Shown: positions 26,007-35,706 of the stretch, one piece after another
Numbering within the stretch: position 1 is the first letter of the stretch
Layout of the letters: each line of letters begins with the position of its first letter
Source: Brachyspira aalborgi
GTDB taxonomy: Bacteria > Spirochaetota > Brachyspiria > Brachyspirales > Brachyspiraceae
Direction: 5' to 3'
NCBI RefSeq assembly: GCF_008016455.1
Contig: NZ_SAXU01000001.1
Span: 1,612,001 to 1,676,000 of the forward strand
Length of the DNA: 64,000 bases
Program-made: the position numbers and the translations under genes
Notes under the pieces: generated by a model
The model's database searches: none
What the model was told of the DNA's origin: nothing
The model's input: only the letters and a program-made list of their open reading frames with translations

Positions 26007-26876
26007 TTATAATTTTTCAATTTCTTTTATGGTTAAGCCTGTTATTCGTTTAATAGTTTCTATATCGATGTTTTCTTTTTTCATTGCAGTTGCCATTGAG
26101 ATTTGTTCGGCATGCCTGCCCGCTTCAAAACCTTCTTCTCTTTCTCTTGATAACATCATTTTTTGCCCTAATAAAAATGCATCTCGGGCGTCATAAGCTC
26201 TCATAAGTTTATCGTCAGAAGTAAATCTTTTATATTCTTCAATTACTTTTGTCATAATCGGGTTTGCCTCCATTAATTCTTTTTCTATAGCTTTTAAATT
26301 TTTGCTTGTGAAAAATTTCATCCAAGTTAATAATCTATTTTTCTTTAATTCGTCTAAAGTTGATTTTTCAATTATTTCAATAAATCGTTTTGCCTCTATA
26401 ATATGCATTTGAATAAAATCTAAATCTATATTATGATTTTTCGTATCAATTAATTTAAAGCAACGGTGAGGTTTTCCCTCGTCTCCAAAATCTAAATTAA
26501 AGTTAAGTAAATTTATACTAATAATTCTCGGGAGCTTTTTATAATCTTCGCCTTCCTTTAATTCGTTTACAATATTTTTTGAAATATAATAAAAAACTCT
26601 TTTGACAAAATCCATATTTCCGCAAAGTTGAATTTCAATAATTACAGTTTGATTATCTTTTGTTTTCGCTTTTATATCGATTATTGACTCTTTTAAATCA
26701 ATATTTTCGGACAAATTATAAGGGTCGATTATTTCCAAATCTTTAACTTCTTCAAAATTGAAATCGCTTAAAGCGGCGTTAACCATATCTTCAAGCATAT
26801 TTTCATTTCCGTTTTTGCCGAGTAAATATCGGACAAATAAATCATTTAACTTGTCAATTTCTCTATTTCTTTTCAT
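26007..26876 (-). CDS. Rpn family PD-(D/E)XK nuclease/transposase-like protein
   Basis: A 289-residue protein of the Rpn (recombination-promoting nuclease/transposase_31-like) family. Near the start it has the family pattern DLFVRYLLGKNGNE, then DIKAKTKDNQTVIIEIQL, the PD-(D/E)XK core with D at the end of one strand and E-I-Q on the next. KRVFYYISKNIV matches the helix that follows. The C-terminus ends in short repeats of helical, charged type (SREREEGFEAGRHAE), typical of the family tail. These proteins cut DNA in vitro in E. coli homologues and are often linked to horizontal spread. It is isolated between intergenic regions. Confidence 0.85.
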   Translation of the reverse strand: MKRNREIDKLNDLFVRYLLGKNGNENMLEDMVNAALSDFNFEEVKDLEIIDPYNLSENIDLKESIIDIKAKTKDNQTVIIEIQLCGNMDFVKRVFYYISKNIVNELKEGEDYKKLPRIISINLLNFNLDFGDEGKPHRCFKLIDTKNHNIDLDFIQMHIIEAKRFIEIIEKSTLDELKKNRLLTWMKFFTSKNLKAIEKELMEANPIMTKVIEEYKRFTSDDKLMRAYDARDAFLLGQKMMLSREREEGFEAGRHAEQISMATAMKKENIDIETIKRITGLTIKEIEKL

Positions 26877-26968
26877 AAGAATATTATAACAAAATATTTT
26901 TTATTTGTCAAAATTTAAATTATAATTAATTTAAATTAAATTTATAAAATTATATATGCTAATAAAAT

Positions 26969-27015
26969 AGAGATAAAAAAACAACCTCTATGTTCAAAAA
27001 GAGCATAGGAGTTTT
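26969..27015. terminator. Imperfect hairpin with flanking A/T tracts
   Basis: AACCTCTATG and CATAGGAGTT form a stem with two mismatches, flanked by AAAAAAC on the left and TTTTATTTTTT on the right, so it could act as a bidirectional terminator. No upstream plus-strand gene is obvious, so its role is unclear. Confidence 0.45.
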
Positions 27016-27027
27016 ATTTTTTAATAT

Positions 27028-27060
27028 ATTATTGTAAACGAAGTAAATCAATCCGCTTTT
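27028..27060. repeat. REP-like repeat Y, degenerate copy
   Basis: ATTGTAAACGAAG followed by CAATCCGCTTTTAATAAA shares the 3' half and flank with 37042-37090 (AGCAATCCACTTTTAATAAA), so the repeat includes a conserved right flank. Confidence 0.55.
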
Positions 27061-27137
27061 AATAAAATTTATTTATTAACTAAACAAAATCTTTCAAATT
27101 AATTCTATTAAATTAAATATGGTAAAATAAAATATAC

Positions 27138-27165
27138 TTGATATAATATTTTTTTATTGTATCAT
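27138..27165 (+). promoter_or_regulatory. Possible promoter for a small ORF
   Basis: TTGATA (27138-27143), 16 bases, TATCAT (27160-27165). It is weak by sequence but correctly placed, 54 bases ahead of the small ORF at 27219. Confidence 0.4.
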
Positions 27166-27218
27166 ATAAACATTAAAATTTATTAGAATTTTTATGATTT
27201 TAAATTTATGGAGAAATT

Positions 27219-27302
27219 ATGACATTTACAGATTTAATAATGAATTTAAATAAAGTTATTAAATTCGGTATTAAAAGAATAAAATTCCCATTGTTTAGTT
27301 AA
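27219..27302 (+). CDS. Possible 27-residue cationic peptide
   Basis: A 27-codon frame begins at ATG 27219 with GGAG eight bases upstream. The product starts MTFTDLIMNLNK and continues with VIKFGIKRIKF, an amphipathic, positively charged helix. Such a size and character fit small membrane-active or regulatory peptides, but nothing recognisable is present. A plausible promoter lies at 27138-27165. It could equally be a remnant. Confidence 0.35.
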   Translation: MTFTDLIMNLNKVIKFGIKRIKFPLFS

Positions 27303-27339
27303 ATAAAATTTAAAAAAGAAATATAACCACTAATCATTG

Positions 27340-27390
27340 GACTTTAAATTTAATGTGTTAATGTTTTCACTGAAAGCGGGCTTTAGCCTT
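27340..27390 (+). repeat. Dispersed repeat X, copy 2
   Basis: Plus-strand copy of the segment at 8640-8685 (CTTTAAATTTAA, GTTAATGTTT, GAAAG, GGGC). This copy is flanked by AAAAAAGAAATA and TTATTTCTTTTTT, which form an inverted repeat around it. It lies 130 bases upstream of lysC. Confidence 0.6.
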
Positions 27391-27516
27391 ATTTCTTTTT
27401 TTACAAATATTAAAAAATAATTTTCAACAAATTTACTAACAAGTATGTTTTAATAAAGGTTGAATAAAAATAATTTTTATAATATCATATATTGATTTTT
27501 ATTTTGGAGAATAACA

Positions 27517-28869
27517 ATGAAAGTTGCAAAATTCGGAGGCTCGTCTTTAGCGAATGCGAATCAAATAAAAAAGGTTGTGGATATTATACTTTCTGATAGC
27601 GAAAGAAGAATAATAGTAGTATCCGCTCCAGGAAAGAGACTTAAAGAAGATACAAAAGTAACCGACTTGCTTATAATTCTTGCAGATTCTATTCTTTTGG
27701 GTAATGACGGAAATCATGAACTCAAAATAATAATGGAAAGATTTAAAAGCATAATTGAAGAACTTTCTTTATCAAAAGAACTTTTAGACGAAATTAATAA
27801 AGACATAAAAATAAGAATATCGGAAGATAAATCTTTAGCTATAAAATTTAAAGACGGAGTAAAAGCTTTGGGCGAAGATATAAGCGCAAAAATTGTGGCG
27901 GCTTATATTAATTCTTTGGGAATAAAGGCAAAATATATTAGTCCGAAAGACGCGGGGCTTTTGCTTTCTGAAGAATTTGGAAACGCTACGGTTTTGGATA
28001 AATCTTATAAAAATTTATCGAAATTAAAAAATGAAAACGCTTTAATAATATTTCCAGGATTTTTCGGCTATACTGAAAAAGGCGATGTGGTAACTTTTCC
28101 AAGAGGCGGAAGCGATATAACGGGTTCGATTTTAGCTAAAGCGGTTAATGCGGATATTTACGAAAATTTTACTGATGTTGACGGAGTTTTTGCAGCATCT
28201 CCTTTAATAATAGATAATCCAAAACTTATAGACGAATTTACTTATAGAGAGATGCGAGAGTTAAGCTATGGCGGATTTAATGTTTTGCATGCCGAAGCTT
28301 TACAACCCGTTTATGAAGCGAATATTCCCGTTCATATTTTAAATACTAATAATACGGAATCTAAAGGCACTAAAATATTGGCGAGTAGAAATAAAAGTAA
28401 AAATCCTGTCGTTGGAGTTTCGGGCGAGTCGGATTTTTCATGTTTGTATGTAAGCAAATATTTAATGAATAGAGAAGTCGGTTTTGGAAGAAAACTTTTA
28501 GAGATAATAGAAAATGAAAATATACCTTATCAGCATGCTCCTTCGGGAATAGATAATATTTCTGTAATAGTTAGAAATTCGGCTATAACTCCCGAAAAAG
28601 AACAAAGAATATACAGAAAAGTTAGAGACGAGCTTAAAGTTGATAGCGCTTTTTTTGACCATGAACTTGCTTTAATTATGCTTGTAGGCGAAGGAATGCA
28701 AGAGACAATAGGAACTTCGGCTAAAGCTATGAACTCTATGGAAAAAGCGAATGTTAATATAGAGATGCTTAACCAAAGCATAAGCGAAGCGAGTATTATG
28801 ATAGGCGTAAAAGAAAAAGATTTAAATAAAGCTATAAAGTCGTTATATCAAACTTTTTTTGAAAATTAA
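27517..28869 (+). CDS. lysC: Aspartate kinase
   Basis: Aspartate kinase phosphorylates aspartate, the entry step to lysine, threonine and methionine. The 450-residue protein has the N-terminal KFGGSSLANANQI (residues 4-16, ATP-binding), the FPRGGSDITGSILA catalytic block, and TDVDGVFAASP. The C-terminal third holds two ACT domains for feedback control, with VIVRNS in the first and IMLVGEGMQ in the second. Length fits a monofunctional enzyme. A GGAG ribosome-binding site is present. It has the terminator at 28895 and faces clpB. Confidence 0.95.
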   Translation: MKVAKFGGSSLANANQIKKVVDIILSDSERRIIVVSAPGKRLKEDTKVTDLLIILADSILLGNDGNHELKIIMERFKSIIEELSLSKELLDEINKDIKIRISEDKSLAIKFKDGVKALGEDISAKIVAAYINSLGIKAKYISPKDAGLLLSEEFGNATVLDKSYKNLSKLKNENALIIFPGFFGYTEKGDVVTFPRGGSDITGSILAKAVNADIYENFTDVDGVFAASPLIIDNPKLIDEFTYREMRELSYGGFNVLHAEALQPVYEANIPVHILNTNNTESKGTKILASRNKSKNPVVGVSGESDFSCLYVSKYLMNREVGFGRKLLEIIENENIPYQHAPSGIDNISVIVRNSAITPEKEQRIYRKVRDELKVDSAFFDHELALIMLVGEGMQETIGTSAKAMNSMEKANVNIEMLNQSISEASIMIGVKEKDLNKAIKSLYQTFFEN

Positions 28870-28894
28870 AAATTTATTATTTATTAAACACTTG

Positions 28895-28930
28895 AACGGG
28901 CGAGGTTAAAACTTCATCCGTTGTTTTATT
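28895..28930 (+). terminator. Rho-independent terminator of lysC
   Basis: AACGGGCGAGGT pairs with ACTTCATCCGTT (28911-28922) around a TAAA loop, then GTTTTATT. Sequence differs from the hairpin at 25941 by one base in the stem. Confidence 0.85.
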
Positions 28931-28945
28931 AATTTATATTATTTT

Positions 28946-31519
28946 CTACTTTTCAAAAACCAAACCATCTTTACCTTTTACAATCTTTATACTGTCGCCT
29001 TCAAAATATTTTCCCGCGAGAATTTCTTTTGCAAGAGGATTTTCAATATAATTTTGTATCGCTCTTTTCAAAGGTCTTGCTCCAAATTGAGCGTCATAAC
29101 CTACATCGGAAATAAACTCTATCGCTTCGTTTGAAACTTCCAAATTTATTCTTCTGTCTTTGAGTCTTTCCGCTAATTTTTCAATTTGATTTTTCACTAT
29201 GGCGTTAATATATTTTTTATCTAGTCTAGTAAATGTTATTATTTCGTCTATTCTATTTAAAAATTCAGGACGAAAAGAAATTTTTAAAAGCTCGTTAATT
29301 TTTTCTTTTATGCTACTCATATCTTTAGTTTCAAGTATCAAATCCGAACCTAAATTACTAGTCATTATAATTATAGAATTTTTGAAATCTATAACTCTTC
29401 CTTGTCCGTCTGTCAATCTGCCATCGTCCAAAACTTGAAGTAAAACATTAAAAACATCGGGATGCGCTTTTTCAATTTCGTCAAATAAAATAACGCTATA
29501 AGGTCTTCTTCTAACCGCTTCCGTTAATTGTCCGCCTTCGTCATAACCTACATATCCTGGAGGCGCTCCGATTAATCTGCTTACAGAAAATTTTTCCATA
29601 TATTCGCTCATATCGATTCTTGTTAATGATTTTTCATCGTTAAAAAGAAAATCCGCTAAAGTTTTTGCAAGTTCCGTTTTTCCAACTCCCGTAGGTCCTA
29701 TAAATAAAAAACTTCCAAGCGGTTTATTTTCATCCGAAAGTCCCGCTCTATTTCTTCTTATCGCATCGGCTACTGAATTTATAGCTTCATCTTGCCCAAT
29801 AACTCTTTTATGCAAAACATTTTCAAGGTTCAAATATTTTTGTTTTTCGCTTGCAAGCATTTTGCTTACGGGAATTCCTGTCCAAACTGAAATTACTTGA
29901 GCTATATCGTCTTCCGAAATTTCTTCTCTCAATAATCTTTTATCTTCATTGTCTTTTGAATTTTCAAGATTCGCTTCTTCTAATTTTTTTGTAAGTTCGG
30001 GAATTTTTCCGTATTTAATTTCGGCGGCTTTTGCTAAATTTCCTTCTCTCGTGTATTGAGTTTCTTTTATATTTAATTCTTCCAATTCTTCTTTTAATTT
30101 TCTTATCTCTTCTATTCTCTTTTTTTCGTTATCCCATTGAAGTTTCATTCCGTTTCGCTCTTCTATGATTTCCGATAATTCTTTTTCTAATTTTTTAAGT
30201 CTATCTTTTGACGCCGCGTCATTTTCGTTTGAAAGCGCTTGTTTTTCAATATTAAGCTGTAAAATTTTTCTTTCAAGTTGGTCTAATTCCGTAGGTTGAC
30301 TTTCTATTTCTATTTTTAATTGACTTGCAGCTTCATCAACCAAATCTATTGCTTTATCGGGCAAAAATCTATTCGTTATATATCTATTTGAAAGAACTGC
30401 AGCAGCAACCAAAGCCTCGTCTTTTATTCTAACGCCATGATGCACTTCGTATTTATCTTTAAGTCCTCTTAATATCGCTATCGTATCTTCAACGGTTGGC
30501 TCTTTACAATAAACTTGTTGAAATCTTCTTTCAAGCGCCTTGTCTTTTTCTATATATTTTCTGTATTCGTCTAAAGTTGTAGCTCCAATCGCTCTCAATT
30601 CTCCTCTCGCTAATGCAGGTTTTAAAAGATTTGAAGCGTCCATCGAACCTTCGCTAGCTCCAGCTCCTACTAAAGTATGAAGTTCGTCAATAAATAATAT
30701 AATATCTCCGTCCGATTTTTCTATCTCGCTAATTACCGCTTTTAATCTCTCTTCAAATTCTCCTCTAAATTTCGCTCCCGCAACCAAAGCTCCCAAATCT
30801 AAAGCGAGTAACTTTTTATTTTTCAAACCATCGGGAACATCTTGAGATACAATTCTTCTTGCAAGTCCTTCGACTATAGCCGTTTTTCCAACTCCAGGCT
30901 CTCCTATAAGAACGGGATTATTTTTTGTTCTTCTTGATAAAACTTGCATAACTCTTCTTATCTCTTCATCTCGTCCGATAACAGGGTCGATTTTTTCAGC
31001 GTCAGCTAAAGCCGTTAAATTTCTGCAATATTTTTCTAAAGATTGCATTTTCGCTTCAGGGTCTTGACTGTTAATATTTTGATTTCCTCTTAAAGATTTT
31101 ATAGCCGACAAAACTTCTTTTTTATTTATTTTATTATCTCTAAGCATTCTGCCCGCTCTATTTTCCGCATCGACTAAAGCCAAAAATATATGCTCCGTTG
31201 AAACATATTTATCTTTTAAAGCCGTAGCTTCTTTTTCAGCTTTTGCCAAAACTTTTCCCGCATTTGTAGATAAATGAAGTTGAACATTTTCTCCCAATAC
31301 TTTAACATTTTCATTAACCAATTTTTGAGTTTTTTCTATTAAAGAATTAACGGGAATTCCTATTCTCTCTAAAAGAGGCTTGATTAAACCGTCTTCTTGT
31401 TTTAATAAAGCTAAAAGCAAATGCTCGCTTCCTATTTCAGAATGGTCTTCTCCATTTGCAATATTCGCCGCTTCGTTTATAACCTCTTGGGCTTTTATAG
31501 TATATTTATTATAATCCAT
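28946..31519 (-). CDS. clpB: Chaperone ClpB (AAA+ disaggregase)
   Basis: ClpB extracts polypeptides from aggregates together with DnaK. The 857-residue protein has the Clp N-domain (residues 1-145), AAA1 with Walker [10 protein letters not shown] and Walker B FIDELHTL, the long coiled-coil middle domain (about 400-525, including [12 protein letters not shown]), AAA2 with [10 protein letters not shown] and [12 protein letters not shown], and a C-terminal small domain. The middle domain distinguishes it from ClpA and ClpC. Full length. No CIRCE or other heat-shock operator is evident in the 216 bases upstream, but an AT-rich promoter region is present. Confidence 0.97.
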   Translation of the reverse strand: MDYNKYTIKAQEVINEAANIANGEDHSEIGSEHLLLALLKQEDGLIKPLLERIGIPVNSLIEKTQKLVNENVKVLGENVQLHLSTNAGKVLAKAEKEATALKDKYVSTEHIFLALVDAENRAGRMLRDNKINKKEVLSAIKSLRGNQNINSQDPEAKMQSLEKYCRNLTALADAEKIDPVIGRDEEIRRVMQVLSRRTKNNPVLIGEPGVGKTAIVEGLARRIVSQDVPDGLKNKKLLALDLGALVAGAKFRGEFEERLKAVISEIEKSDGDIILFIDELHTLVGAGASEGSMDASNLLKPALARGELRAIGATTLDEYRKYIEKDKALERRFQQVYCKEPTVEDTIAILRGLKDKYEVHHGVRIKDEALVAAAVLSNRYITNRFLPDKAIDLVDEAASQLKIEIESQPTELDQLERKILQLNIEKQALSNENDAASKDRLKKLEKELSEIIEERNGMKLQWDNEKKRIEEIRKLKEELEELNIKETQYTREGNLAKAAEIKYGKIPELTKKLEEANLENSKDNEDKRLLREEISEDDIAQVISVWTGIPVSKMLASEKQKYLNLENVLHKRVIGQDEAINSVADAIRRNRAGLSDENKPLGSFLFIGPTGVGKTELAKTLADFLFNDEKSLTRIDMSEYMEKFSVSRLIGAPPGYVGYDEGGQLTEAVRRRPYSVILFDEIEKAHPDVFNVLLQVLDDGRLTDGQGRVIDFKNSIIIMTSNLGSDLILETKDMSSIKEKINELLKISFRPEFLNRIDEIITFTRLDKKYINAIVKNQIEKLAERLKDRRINLEVSNEAIEFISDVGYDAQFGARPLKRAIQNYIENPLAKEILAGKYFEGDSIKIVKGKDGLVFEK

Positions 31520-31735
31520 AATTATATCTCCAATTCTAATTTAATTTATAATTTTACTTTTTAAACTGTATAAAAATAAAACTGTAAAAAAGTATAGATA
31601 CGATACATAATATAATCGATTTTTTTAAAGTAGTATTATTTTATAACATATAAATTATAGAATATAAAATTGATGTTTAATAATGATATTTTTTACTATA
31701 TTTACAAGCATAAAATAAAATCGCGATAAAGAAAA

Positions 31736-32431
31736 TTAAATTGTATTGCATCGGCTTGCTTCACTATGAGTGGCGGTAGTATTACCACCACCGCTAGGAT
31801 TTATCCAGAGTTTAGACAAAGTATTGCCATTTGAAGCAATATAAAGTCCTCCTGCAGCATAAGATTGGCTTTGTGAGGAAGCGTTTGTAAATACCGTAAT
31901 TGCATTAAAATTACTTTGAACTCCGCAAGATTGTATTACTCCAGCGGCAACAGACACTAAAGCGCCTGGTGTTATTGTAAAACTTCCATTACCTGGTGAT
32001 TCTGCTCTTGGAACAACGGGAATTACTGAATCGATTCTAGTTTCTATCTTTCCGCCTTCCGCCAAGTCGTTTGTGCCATAAGCCGTAACGCTTACATAAT
32101 ATAAAGTGCCGTTATTATAAGTTAATCCGCCTGTTTTCGGGAAAGTTAATGTAATATTACTTCTTGCATGAGTAGAAAATGAAATAGTCGGATATCCTCC
32201 GCTACTGTTTAATAAAGCGTTAGTAAAGGTTTGAGTAGTGCTTATATATAAATTAAATCCTGCAAAATCAGAAGCCAAAATTCCCGACCAAAAATTTATA
32301 CTAATTGAAGCATTGCCTGGAATCGCTCTCACTTGATAGAGAGGATTATATTCGTCAACAACTGTAATAAGCTCGTTTGAACAAGAATTAAATATAAACA
32401 AAATGAAAAATAAAAATATAATCTTTTTCAC
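31736..32431 (-). CDS. Putative lipoprotein with fibronectin-like repeats
   Basis: A 231-residue exported protein. The signal peptide KKIIFLFFILFIFNSC gives a lipobox Cys at residue 17. The mature protein is beta-rich: residues 30-120 resemble a fibronectin type III-like fold (ISINFWSG...FAGFNLYIS...GTLYYVSVTAYGTND), found in many Brachyspira surface lipoproteins. The C-terminal half is Gly/Ser-rich with repeated small segments. The gene is monocistronic, separated from the ABC permease by 113 bases. Function unknown, likely surface exposed. Confidence 0.65.
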   Translation of the reverse strand: MKKIIFLFFILFIFNSCSNELITVVDEYNPLYQVRAIPGNASISINFWSGILASDFAGFNLYISTTQTFTNALLNSSGGYPTISFSTHARSNITLTFPKTGGLTYNNGTLYYVSVTAYGTNDLAEGGKIETRIDSVIPVVPRAESPGNGSFTITPGALVSVAAGVIQSCGVQSNFNAITVFTNASSQSQSYAAGGLYIASNGNTLSKLWINPSGGGNTTATHSEASRCNTI

Positions 32432-32544
32432 TACGGCAACCTTAACAAATTATTTAATTATCTTAATTATAATATATTTTAAAAAAATTTTAATACTTTT
32501 TATTAATTTTTTTATTATTAATTAATCATATTATCGGAATAATT

Positions 32545-34956
32545 TTATTCTTCCCTATCTTTTAAACCTTCAACCATATCCAATTTATCGACATAATGCG
32601 CGCTCATAATAGAAACTAAAAATATAGCGACTATTAATAATATTATAGCATGCATATAACTTTCATCGTAAATATGCGGAACGAAAGAAAATAATTTACT
32701 CGAAAAAGGCTTTTTAACCAAATATAAAATTCCATATCCCGCCGCTATTCCCGTAGGAATTGCCAAAATAATTTGAGTTATAGTTTCTTTTAAAGACGCT
32801 ATCATTATTTCTTTAGTCGTATAACCCATAACTTTAAGAAGAGTAAACTCGTATCTTCTTGTAGCTAAAGTAATAACGCCTACTCCATAAAGAGAAGTCG
32901 CTCCAAGTAAAAAAGCTATAAATATAAGTATTTGAACTAAAAGATAAATTGTAGCGATTTGATTTTTATAAGCCGTATATTCATCGTTTACAAAACTATA
33001 ATAAGAAATATCTTCGCTTTCGTCTAAAATTTCTTTTATCTCTTCGTCTGAAATATTTTCTTTTTTAGTAAAAAATATCGTATTATAATCGTTAGAAATA
33101 TCGAATTCTTTTTCTGCAAATTTTTTGTCCATATAAATAAAAAACATTCCTTGTTGTTCTACAAATTTACCGCATTTTACTATTCTTGAAACGGTATTTC
33201 CCAAAGTGTATAATTCTATTCCAATATAATCGTTTTCTTTAATTTTTAATTTATCGGCTAAATATTTTGGAATCATTATCGTATCTTCGGGATTTTCATT
33301 TTTAGGAATATCTAAAGAATAAAAATCTTTGTCGTATATTAAAGTCGGTATATATAAATTTTCGCTGTCGATTTTGAAAGCGGGATAAATTTTAGATTGA
33401 TAAATAGCAGCTTTATCATAAGAGTTAATTATATTATTCGTAATTATCTCAGAGTCTTCTTCCCATTTTGTAGAATTAATCGTAGCTCTAATATCGTAAA
33501 GCGCAAATTTTTGATATAGAGTAGATAAAAAATAATCGAAAGAATTATTAAAGCCTTGAGCGAATATTGTCATACTAATAGCTGCAAACATTCCCCATAA
33601 AGAAGCAAAATATCTCGTCTTGCTCCTCGATGCGTTTTTAATCGCGTATCTCGTATTAAATGAAAATCTATTCCAAATTTTTAAATTTTCTATAAAACTT
33701 TTTCCTCCGCCTTTCGGTGGCTCTCCTCTCATTGATTGAGCGGGATTAAGTTTTAAAATTGAAATTGCGGCAAGCAAGTTTGATAAAATGCAAACAAATA
33801 ATATAATCGCTCCCGCTATAATCCATAAATCAAAATAAGTATTATAAGTAAAATTCGGCATATCGAATATTTTTGAAAGAACTTCAAATATTGAAGGCAA
33901 AATTATTTTTGTAGATATAAAGGCTAATAATATTCCGAAAAACGAAACTAAAAAAGAATATTTTATATACATATACATTATTGAAGCGTCCGTTAAACCA
34001 ATCGCTTTCATTATTCCGATTTGCTTTCTTTCAACGGCTACATTTCTTCTCTGTATTATATAAAGCAATAATATAGCCATTAACAATAATATCGAAGGAC
34101 ATATATAAGAAAAAGAATCAATTTGAAGTAAAGTTTGTTCATAATTCACATAATTAACCGATTGCTCTCTATCGGTAAAATAAAATATTTTCTCTTTTAA
34201 TTTTATTCTTATAAGATTTTCTATATTTACTTTATTAACATTATCTTTATATTTTATATAAATAGAATTATAAGGAAGCATTATAGGTTTTATAGTAAAA
34301 TAAGGATTAGCGGGCGGATTAAATTTAAAATGCTCTTCGTTAATTTCTACTACCGCAAAATCTTCAGGCTCTGAAACAGTGCTTGCACCGTCTTTAAATA
34401 AAAAAACATAATTCGGATAAGAAACCAAAGAAGCTATAATAAAAGATTCTGTTTTGCTTTCGTTATTAATACTAAAATTAAGCTCTATTTTATCGCCAAT
34501 TTTCAAAGAATGAGCGTCCGCAAAATTTTTATTAATCGCAATTTCATTTGTATCAAGTATATATTTTCCTTTATAAACATAAGGCTTATTTATTCTCGTA
34601 TATTTATCGTCCGTTCCGTAAATAATGGCGTCTATGCTTTCTTTGTTTTCCGTTTTGTTTTCTGTTTTTATTTTTTCTATTTTTCCTTGAAATCTATGCC
34701 TGCCTTCCGCTCTTTCAACTCCGTTAATATCTTTTATAGTTTTTATATCTTCTTCGGTAAAAATTCCAAATAAAACCAAATCGTCTAATAAATTATTTTC
34801 AAAATAATTTTCCGCCGATAATTTAAAATCTCTATAAAGAGTTTTTACGGCTACAAAAAATAAAACTGCAAGCGCCGTTATAAATACCGCGGATATAAAT
34901 ATTGCAAGTTGTTTGTTTATTTTTCTTAATAAAAGTTTAGTTTTTATATCAAACAT
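32545..34956 (-). CDS. ABC transporter permease, FtsX/MacB-like (two FtsX domains)
   Basis: An 803-residue protein with one N-terminal span (about 17-40), a large extracytoplasmic domain, a FtsX-like core with three spans (near 280-405), a second large periplasmic domain, and a second FtsX core (near 675-795). This duplicated architecture is typical of the YtrF/MacB-type lipoprotein or antimicrobial peptide permeases. The ATP-binding partner is 30 bases upstream. Likely role: lipoprotein release or export of envelope substances, or peptide resistance. The substrate cannot be told from the sequence. Confidence 0.88.
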   Translation of the reverse strand: MFDIKTKLLLRKINKQLAIFISAVFITALAVLFFVAVKTLYRDFKLSAENYFENNLLDDLVLFGIFTEEDIKTIKDINGVERAEGRHRFQGKIEKIKTENKTENKESIDAIIYGTDDKYTRINKPYVYKGKYILDTNEIAINKNFADAHSLKIGDKIELNFSINNESKTESFIIASLVSYPNYVFLFKDGASTVSEPEDFAVVEINEEHFKFNPPANPYFTIKPIMLPYNSIYIKYKDNVNKVNIENLIRIKLKEKIFYFTDREQSVNYVNYEQTLLQIDSFSYICPSILLLMAILLLYIIQRRNVAVERKQIGIMKAIGLTDASIMYMYIKYSFLVSFFGILLAFISTKIILPSIFEVLSKIFDMPNFTYNTYFDLWIIAGAIILFVCILSNLLAAISILKLNPAQSMRGEPPKGGGKSFIENLKIWNRFSFNTRYAIKNASRSKTRYFASLWGMFAAISMTIFAQGFNNSFDYFLSTLYQKFALYDIRATINSTKWEEDSEIITNNIINSYDKAAIYQSKIYPAFKIDSENLYIPTLIYDKDFYSLDIPKNENPEDTIMIPKYLADKLKIKENDYIGIELYTLGNTVSRIVKCGKFVEQQGMFFIYMDKKFAEKEFDISNDYNTIFFTKKENISDEEIKEILDESEDISYYSFVNDEYTAYKNQIATIYLLVQILIFIAFLLGATSLYGVGVITLATRRYEFTLLKVMGYTTKEIMIASLKETITQIILAIPTGIAAGYGILYLVKKPFSSKLFSFVPHIYDESYMHAIILLIVAIFLVSIMSAHYVDKLDMVEGLKDREE

Positions 34957-34986
34957 TATTTATACTTTCCATTTTTATTAAATTAA

Positions 34987-35697
34987 TTACCATTCTATAT
35001 ATTCTGGATTTAAAGGATTTTCTATATCAAACCTTTCTACAACCTCTCCGTTTAAAATCTTTATAACCGTATCCGCCATTTTAGATATTTCTTTACTATG
35101 CGTAATTAAAACTATGCTCGTTCCAAAATCTCTATTTAAATCTCTCAATGTTTTTAAAGCCATTATTCCCGTTTTATTGTCTAAAGCTCCCGTAGGCTCG
35201 TCGCATAAAACTACTTTAGGTTTTTTGGCAATCGCTCTTGCAATGCTTACTCTCTGTTGTTCGCCTCCCGATAGTTCAGTTGGATAATGTTTTATTCTGT
35301 TTTCAAGTCCTAATAATTTTAAAGCGTTTTCGGCGTTTTCTCTCGGAAGTCCCGTTATTTCTGTAGAGAATTCAACATTTTCTAAAGCGGTTAAATTTGG
35401 AAGCAAATTATAACTTTGAAAAACAAAACCAATATTTTCCCTTCTAAATTTCGACAATTCTTTATTGCTATAATTTGAAATATCTTCGCCTAAAAATAAA
35501 ACATGTCCGCTTGTAGGTTTGTCCAAAGCGCCCAATATATTAAGCAAAGTGCTTTTACCCGAACCGCTAGGTCCAAGTATTGCCGTTAATTTTCCTTCTT
35601 CTATAGTTAGATTTATAGAATTAAGCGCTTGAGTAGCTCCTCTGCCATGCCCGTAAATCTTGCTTATATTTTTTATTTCGTATAAATTATTACTCAT
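34987..35697 (-). CDS. ABC transporter ATP-binding protein (LolD/MacB type)
   Basis: A 236-residue ATPase with Walker A GPSGSGKST (residues 42-50), signature LSGGEQQRV (142-150), and Walker B VVLCDEPTGALD. The segment after the signature is of the LolD/FtsE/MacB subfamily, whose partners have FtsX-like permeases, as is the case here. It drives the mechanotransmission cycle of the permease encoded 30 bases downstream. It begins nine bases after coaBC. Confidence 0.93.
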   Translation of the reverse strand: MSNNLYEIKNISKIYGHGRGATQALNSINLTIEEGKLTAILGPSGSGKSTLLNILGALDKPTSGHVLFLGEDISNYSNKELSKFRRENIGFVFQSYNLLPNLTALENVEFSTEITGLPRENAENALKLLGLENRIKHYPTELSGGEQQRVSIARAIAKKPKVVLCDEPTGALDNKTGIMALKTLRDLNRDFGTSIVLITHSKEISKMADTVIKILNGEVVERFDIENPLNPEYIEW

Positions 35698-35706
35698 AAA
35701 AAATTC

